Origin: Batkoa obscura
Taxonomy: Eukaryota; Entomophthoromycota; Entomophthoromycetes; Entomophthorales; Batkoaceae
Reading direction: 5' to 3'
NCBI GenBank assembly: GCA_030770535.1
Contig: JASVEC010000010.1
Location: 930,001-994,000 of the forward strand
Length of the DNA: 64,000 nt
Shown one piece after another: positions 59,027 to 64,000 of this stretch. The notes below the pieces were generated by a model. It did no database searches. It saw nothing but the letters and a program-made list of their open reading frames with translations, and was not told the origin of the DNA. Made by a program: the position numbers and the translations under genes. Positions within the stretch are counted from its first letter, which is position 1; every line of letters starts with the position of its first letter.

Positions 59027-61817
59027 TTGAATATAATATCATGTCAGATATGAATTTTAATTCGATCGTTCTCCCAAATTTAAATTTTACCAATGACTTA
59101 TTTCCAGCTGAAGAGCTAATTCAGGAAAGAAAAAGCGAGAATGCAAAGGAGAAGGAAAAAGAAAAGGATGAGGAAAGGTGTGTAAACGAAGGATATAGGG
59201 AAATTGAAAGGGATGAAGAGAGGTATGAAGAGGTGGAAAAAGTGAAGTATGAGGATTTTAACTATTTAAGGGAAACATATGAAGAATCGAGGTATAATCA
59301 AGAAATTCATCAAAATGAAAGGTATGAAAAAGAGTATGAAGAAAAATATATTGATGAAGGATATGAGAAAGCAGGAAGGTATGAAGAAGAAATGGATGAA
59401 GAAAGATATGATGAGAGGTACAATGAGTATAGGTATCAAGAAAACCATGATGAAAAGCATGAGGAGGAGGATAAAGTAAAAAGGTATACAGAAGAAAAGT
59501 TTGAAGAAGGGGAAAGGTATGAGGAGGAAAAGTATGAGCAATCGTTAGGAGTAAAGTATTTAGAAGAAAGGTACACAGATAGTGGAAATATTAATGAAAG
59601 ATACAATAAAGATGCACATGAAGAAGAAAGATATGAAGAGAAAAAGTATGAAGAAGAGGAAAGAAGAAGGAATGATTTGGAAAGGTATAAAGAAAGTAAT
59701 TATGTAGATGAAAGGCGGGAAGAAGATCGATACAACGAGGACGAAGATAAAGAATATATCAATGAAGTTCAAGAATATTATTTGAATGAAAGTAATCCAA
59801 ATTTTGAACATGATACAGAAGGCTTAAAGACAATAAATAATTATGAACATGATGAAAGGAATAATCAAGAATATTACTTAAAGAAGAGTAATCAGGGATC
59901 TGAATATGAATTAAATGGTTTACAAGCAATAAATAATTATAAACATGAAGAAATCGATAATCAAGAATCTCATTTAAATCAAAACAATCAAAATTTTAAA
60001 CATGATTTACAAGAGTTACAAAGTAACAATAATTATAGTCATGAAGATGAATTAGCAAAACCAAATGTTGAAATCAGTATCAGTGATTTATCAGCAGCAA
60101 TTAAGGAAGAATTAAGTATAATTCAAAGTAATGTGGAACAAGATCCATTATTAACGGAAACTCAATTAAGTATGGAGTCCGTATTATTACCACCTGGTAA
60201 GCTATAAACTATTTTAATTCTATTAATTAAAAAATAAAATTTTGAACTATAAGTAATTTAATTAATTATATTTAAACTAGGAGAAAACAATTCCTTAGAT
60301 ATAACATATAGTCAATTTGCTCAAATGTATTTAGGTGAAGAAGAAGAAAACAACGAAATCATTAATCAATTAAATGAATCTCAATTAACGATTGATATTG
60401 AAAATTTAAACTTAGGAGTTGCTTCTCCAAGTCATGCAGAGTTTCATTCTTATATTGAAGATAATGATGAAATTTTAGGCGATGAATTTTTGAAAACTAT
60501 TGAGATTGATGGTAATCCGATTAATTTAGATGAAAATGATAGAGAAGAAGATAATTGCAATGAAGTAGTAAAATATAATCATGAGTTTGATAGTAATAAT
60601 TATGAAGATTACCATAATAATAATAATGAACTAATGAATAATAATGAACTAATGAATAATAATGAAATTATTTTTAATGAAAGTAATTTAATAGTAGATG
60701 ATAAACATGAAGTTAATTTAAAAGATAATAATATTATATTAATCGACGAGGTAACTTACTTTTAAATAATATAAAAATATAAAATATAAATTTCAATTTA
60801 ATTTAATTTAATTTAATTTAATTTAATTTAATTTTAGATTGATGGTAAACAAGGAGTAATAAGTATCAAAAGTGAATTATGTGATAGTGGAACATTATCC
60901 TCTACAAAACATTGGAAACAATATTATGTATTATTAATAGAAGCTACTTTGTTAATCTTTAAACTAAAAGAAAAAAAAGAATACAAATTTAAAGGATGGT
61001 ATGATTTAGCAGGAGCAACTATATCTGAAGCAGATAAAACGCATAGTAAAAAGAACAATGTATTTTTTATTAAAACACAGTCCAATTTGAATCCTTTATT
61101 TTTAACAGAAGATTTAATTCAATTTAATGATTGGTTTAAAGCTATTAAAGATCATATTAATGCTTTTAATTTAAATCATAAGAAATCAAACTTCATTCAA
61201 ATTATTACTAAATTAAATAGAAATCATAATTTAAAATTTATTGCTAAACAAGATGGTAAATTTATTTATAATTTATATTTATTAATATAAACTATTAATA
61301 TTTTATATTTTAGTAATAAGTAATAATAGTTTAACTACATCTTTAAGTTCACCCAAATCCAATGATGGTAAGTATAAATAATAATAATATAATAATATAA
61401 TAATATAATAATAATAATAATAATATAATAATAATAATAATATAATAATATAATAATAATATAATAATAATAATAATAATCTTGTTTATTATTTAGATAT
61501 CAAATTATTACGTAATAATAAAACTAAGAGTAACAAAATTATGGGCAAATTATTTCATAAATCATCAATATCAACATCATCCATACCAAGTAATACAAAT
61601 AAAGAAATGTTTTTTACAGATAGCGATTCCGTTTGGTTTACTTTAATTGGAGATAGTGATCATATTGCTTATGTACCTAAAAGGTGTATTGAAGAATTAA
61701 ATTCAAGGAATTGTTTCAATTGTCAAGGTATTTATCGATTATCTGGTAATTCAAAACAAATCAAGGATTGGAAATTAAAATTTATTAATATTGGTAGGTA
61801 TTATTTTATAATAGAAT

Positions 61818-61854
<37 letters not shown>

Positions 61855-62376
61855 GTTTTATTTCATTTAATATTATTTGTTAGGTCCAGTATCTTTAGCA
61901 TCTGAACCTGATATTAATACCATTACTGGTATACTTAAATTATATTTTAGAGAATTGACAGAACCTTTAATACCTTTTATTGCTTATGATAATATTATTG
62001 AAACATCAAGTAAGAATTATAATAAATAAGAATATTATAATACAATAATATACTAATAATTAAATTAAATTAAATTAAATTAAATTAAATTAGGAATTCA
62101 GGATTATAATGAACGATTAATGGGATATAAAGATATAATATTAGAGCAATTAAGTCAAGAACAATTAAGTACACTAAAATTTTAATTGAACATTTAAAAA
62201 TGATAAGCGAATATTCTGAAGAGAATTTAATGGATGCTAATAATTTAGCTATTGTATTTGGTCCAACTATTGCTCGACCTAAAGATAATAATCTTCATCC
62301 TCAATTACAACCTTTATATATGTTAGTGGAATCCCTTATTTTACAATTTGACTGGTTTTTTGATTTGGATGTTTAA
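58558..62376 (+). CDS. PH-RhoGAP protein with long Glu/Arg/Tyr-rich region
   Basis: Predicted Rho-family GTPase-activating protein. The first exon runs to 60196; the start is either ATG 58558 (a hydrophobic, doubtful leader) or ATG 58765 (MNNEITTKQLKNSNEYDINH), which I prefer. It has a poly-Asn tract ((AAT)n at 58981-59024) and then ~200 residues of ERYEE/EKYEE-like charged repeats. Exons continue at 60281-60750 (acidic, Asn-rich) and 60837 onward with a PH domain (GVISIKSELCDSGTLSSTKH, WKQYYVLL, then FLTEDLIQFNDWFKAIKDHI). The RhoGAP domain follows after short introns: YVPKRCIEELNSRN, GIYRLSGNSKQIK with the Arg finger, ILKLYFRELTEPLIPF, NLMDANNLAIVFGPTIARP. At 62180-62183 a TTTT run loses the frame; one more T would link TLKF to LIEHLKMISEYSEEN. 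Four introns hold AT microsatellites. Confidence 0.85.
60794..60832 (+). repeat. (TTTAA)n in RhoGAP intron
   Basis: About seven tandem TTTAA units just before the TTTTAG acceptor at 60836. They serve as the pyrimidine-poor tail of intron 2. Confidence 0.75.
61376..61481 (+). repeat. (AAT/ATA)n in RhoGAP intron
   Basis: About 100 bp of interrupted AATAAT/ATATAATA units filling an intron between SPKSND and IKLLRN codons. Confidence 0.75.
62057..62092 (+). repeat. (AATTA)n in RhoGAP intron
   Basis: Tandem AATTA units ending at the TTAG acceptor of the last intron. The inverted form of this pentamer (TTTAA) also fills intron 2. Confidence 0.7.
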
Positions 62377-62548
62377 TTAACTTACTCTTTTTCTACTTCT
62401 TTTTTTATAATGATCTTCTGTTCTTTCTTTTATATAGTTAAAATAATTCTTATTATTTTTATAATTAAATAATAAGGAATAATAAAAAGTTTATTCTTAA
62501 TAATATTAAAATAATAATAACTGTTATTTTTTTATATTTTATTAATAT

Positions 62549-63521
62549 TTAATACAACACACTCACTTTAGTTTTACAAGCAATAAAATTAGGATATTTT
62601 TTCGTTAGAAATGGTTGACCATTAAGAATACTAGCAACTCTATGTGCATATGCTGGTCTAGAATACCTCACTCTATACCCTAAATTTACACTTTGGTGTG
62701 ATTTTGCTGTAATAAAATAAGCTAAATTTTGATCCAAATAATCCTTTTCTTTCACTACTCCGTTCTTTTTTGGCATAGTTAACTCTTGTATACTTAATTT
62801 CAAATTATCTTCATAAATTAATGGAATATTTGTTGTTTTTAAAAATGAATAAACTTCATTAATATTGCTTCTAATTGGAAGATGGCAGACCCATATACTA
62901 CTTCCAGAACCTTCATTTTGGCCCAATAGATTTTGATTTTTTTTATTGTTATAAGTGAATTCATCTATAAAATTAAAACTTAATTTATGTCCTGCTAATA
63001 AATTGTTGAGTTTATAATCTAATAAATAAGCTAAACTTTGTTCTTTTGTATGGAGTTTTAAATATACAGTCCCATTAAATGTATAATCTAAATCTCTTGA
63101 AAAATAATCTAAAATAAGAAAAATTATAGTTAGTATTTTCTTTCTTTATTTAATAAGAGATGATACGTAAAATAACTTACATTCTATGTTTTCAAATTCT
63201 TCTTCAGATATACTTCTACTTATCCTAAAGATATCTGAGGGTGTAACTGATAATGGCAAATGTTTTAATTTAATATATTCACTTAATTTTCCATATGTTT
63301 TTTCAACTAAAATAAATATTAGTTATTATATGTCTAATTTTTAAATTCTAATAATAACAAATTAACTTACGTTTTATTAAATCACTTTCAACAATTTTAT
63401 AATTTAAAGAAGTAATTGGTCGATCCCATGATGTAGATGTTAATTTCGTAGTTAATTGACGTGTTATATTGAATTGAAGGTTATGAAATAACCTTGGTCT
63501 AGTAAAGTAATTGAAATTCAT
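62549..63521 (-). CDS. Putative mitochondrial RNA-binding-like protein
   Basis: A three-exon gene. The start MNFNYFTRPRLFHNLQFNIT at 63521 is basic, hydroxylated and lacks acidic residues, like a mitochondrial presequence. Introns near 63370-63305 and 63180-63110 join LIKR to VEKTYGKLSEYIKL and ENIE to YFSRDLDYTFNG. The stretch IKLKHLPLSVTPSDIFRISR followed by FNGTVYLKLHTKEQSLAYLL reads like an RRM (beta1 with LPLSVTPSDI, beta3 with GTVYLKL), and a second possible one begins SSIWVCHLPIRSNINEVYSF. The C-terminus is RVASILNGQPFLTKKYPNFI... I do not recognise a named orthologue. It is divergent from NDUFA5 with 190 bp between starts, compatible with a shared mitochondrial-gene promoter. Confidence 0.7.
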
Positions 63522-63711
63522 TTTAAAAATACAATATTTTGAGTTTTTTGAAATTCTTTTTTAGTTTACAAATTAGAATTTCAGTTTAATAAATCCCATA
63601 GATTAATAATTGATTCTTGTTTTGATGAAAAATTAGATAATCATCAATCAATCAAAATTTTACTAAGAAATTTAAAACATCATTTATTAAATTCAACTAA
63701 ATTCAATTGAA

Positions 63712-64000
63712 ATGAGAGCCAGCAAATTATTATTTGATGTCATTAAGGTAAACTTAATAATTCCCTCATCAACCCCACTCACACTTTTCCTTTTAGGTTG
63801 GCCGTATGACCAAAGTACCAGTGTATGAGAACTGTGTCCCCAGATTAAAGGAGTTATATCAAACAACATTAACCAAATTAGAAACTTTGCCTAGCGATAG
63901 CTTTTATCGTAAAGCAACTACAGCTATTACCTTAAATCGTTATAATCTTATTCAACAAACAGAAGATCCTCAAGTTATTTTGGAAAAACTAGAAAGATTA
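63712..64000 (+). CDS. Complex I subunit NDUFA5 / 29.9-kDa, 5' part
   Basis: An accessory subunit of mitochondrial NADH:ubiquinone oxidoreductase (peripheral arm). Exon 1 63712-63747 (MRASKLLFDVIK), a 49-nt intron (63748-63796), then VGRMTKVPVYENCVPRLKEL and YQTTLTKLETLPSDSFYRKA with ITLNRYNLIQQTEDPQVILE, running open to the window edge. The LY..TL..L..LP..S.YR..T pattern and the D(P)xV..LE segment match the family. The gene continues to the right. Confidence 0.88.

Noticed and set aside
59266-59811. Long antisense and +1 frames in the RhoGAP charged region
   Set aside because: Produced by the purine-only repeat on the coding strand.
1-64000. tRNA, rRNA, CRISPR, LTR or other virus-like elements
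   Set aside because: No tRNA-like consensus blocks, repeat-spacer arrays, reverse transcriptase, integrase or capsid-like frames were recognised on either strand.

Overview
The window is nuclear DNA of an AT-rich, early-diverging fungus. Genes carry many very short introns (mostly 44-74 nt, GTAAG...TAG), there is no sign of operons, and the core genes are typical fungal ones (PRP8, RAD4, flavocytochrome b2, GPI8, PWP2, eIF3h, a Ctr copper transporter, MOZART1, complex I NDUFA5). A repeated family of ~300-residue class A-like seven-helix receptors and a DNMT1-like gene relic suggest an entomophthoralean (Conidiobolus-type) fungus. That placement is inference from remembered families, not from a search.

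Layout. 1-2.5 kb: the 5' end of PRP8 and an HSF-type transcription factor, both on the minus strand. 2.5-10.4 kb: gene-poor, with two intact receptor genes and six copies of a ~100-bp foldback MITE. 10.9-15.8 kb: a decayed BAH-BAH-methyltransferase (DNMT1-like) pseudogene. 16.5-22.6 kb: dense housekeeping genes (RAD4/XPC, flavocytochrome b2, D-serine dehydratase-type enzyme). 22.6-28 kb: mostly empty, with one unrecognised gene. 28-44 kb: a transposon-rich block with two long copies and two fragments of one DNA transposon family, a 463-bp inverted repeat, four broken receptor copies, a duplicated and broken conserved gene, and many MITEs. 44.7-48.1 kb: a tandemly duplicated APP1-type phosphatidate phosphatase. 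48.5-56.7 kb: dense conserved genes (GPI8, CTR, MZT1, PWP2, a secreted Gly/Cys-rich protein, eIF3h). 56.7-58.5 kb: intergenic with a nested MITE. 58.6-64 kb: a PH-RhoGAP protein with a long Glu/Arg/Tyr-rich region, a putative mitochondrial RNA-binding-like protein, and the start of NDUFA5.

Three themes stand out. First, the accessory parts turn over quickly: receptors, MITEs and transposons interrupt one another, and two MITE insertions can be polarised because the empty site survives in a related copy. Second, a DNMT1-like gene is present only as a relic whose stops are mostly ones expected from C-to-T change. Third, several conserved genes are broken only by one-base changes in homopolymer runs and lie in near-identical duplications, so assembly or consensus error must be excluded before calling them pseudogenes. 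I found no convincing tRNA, rRNA, CRISPR or retroviral/LTR element.
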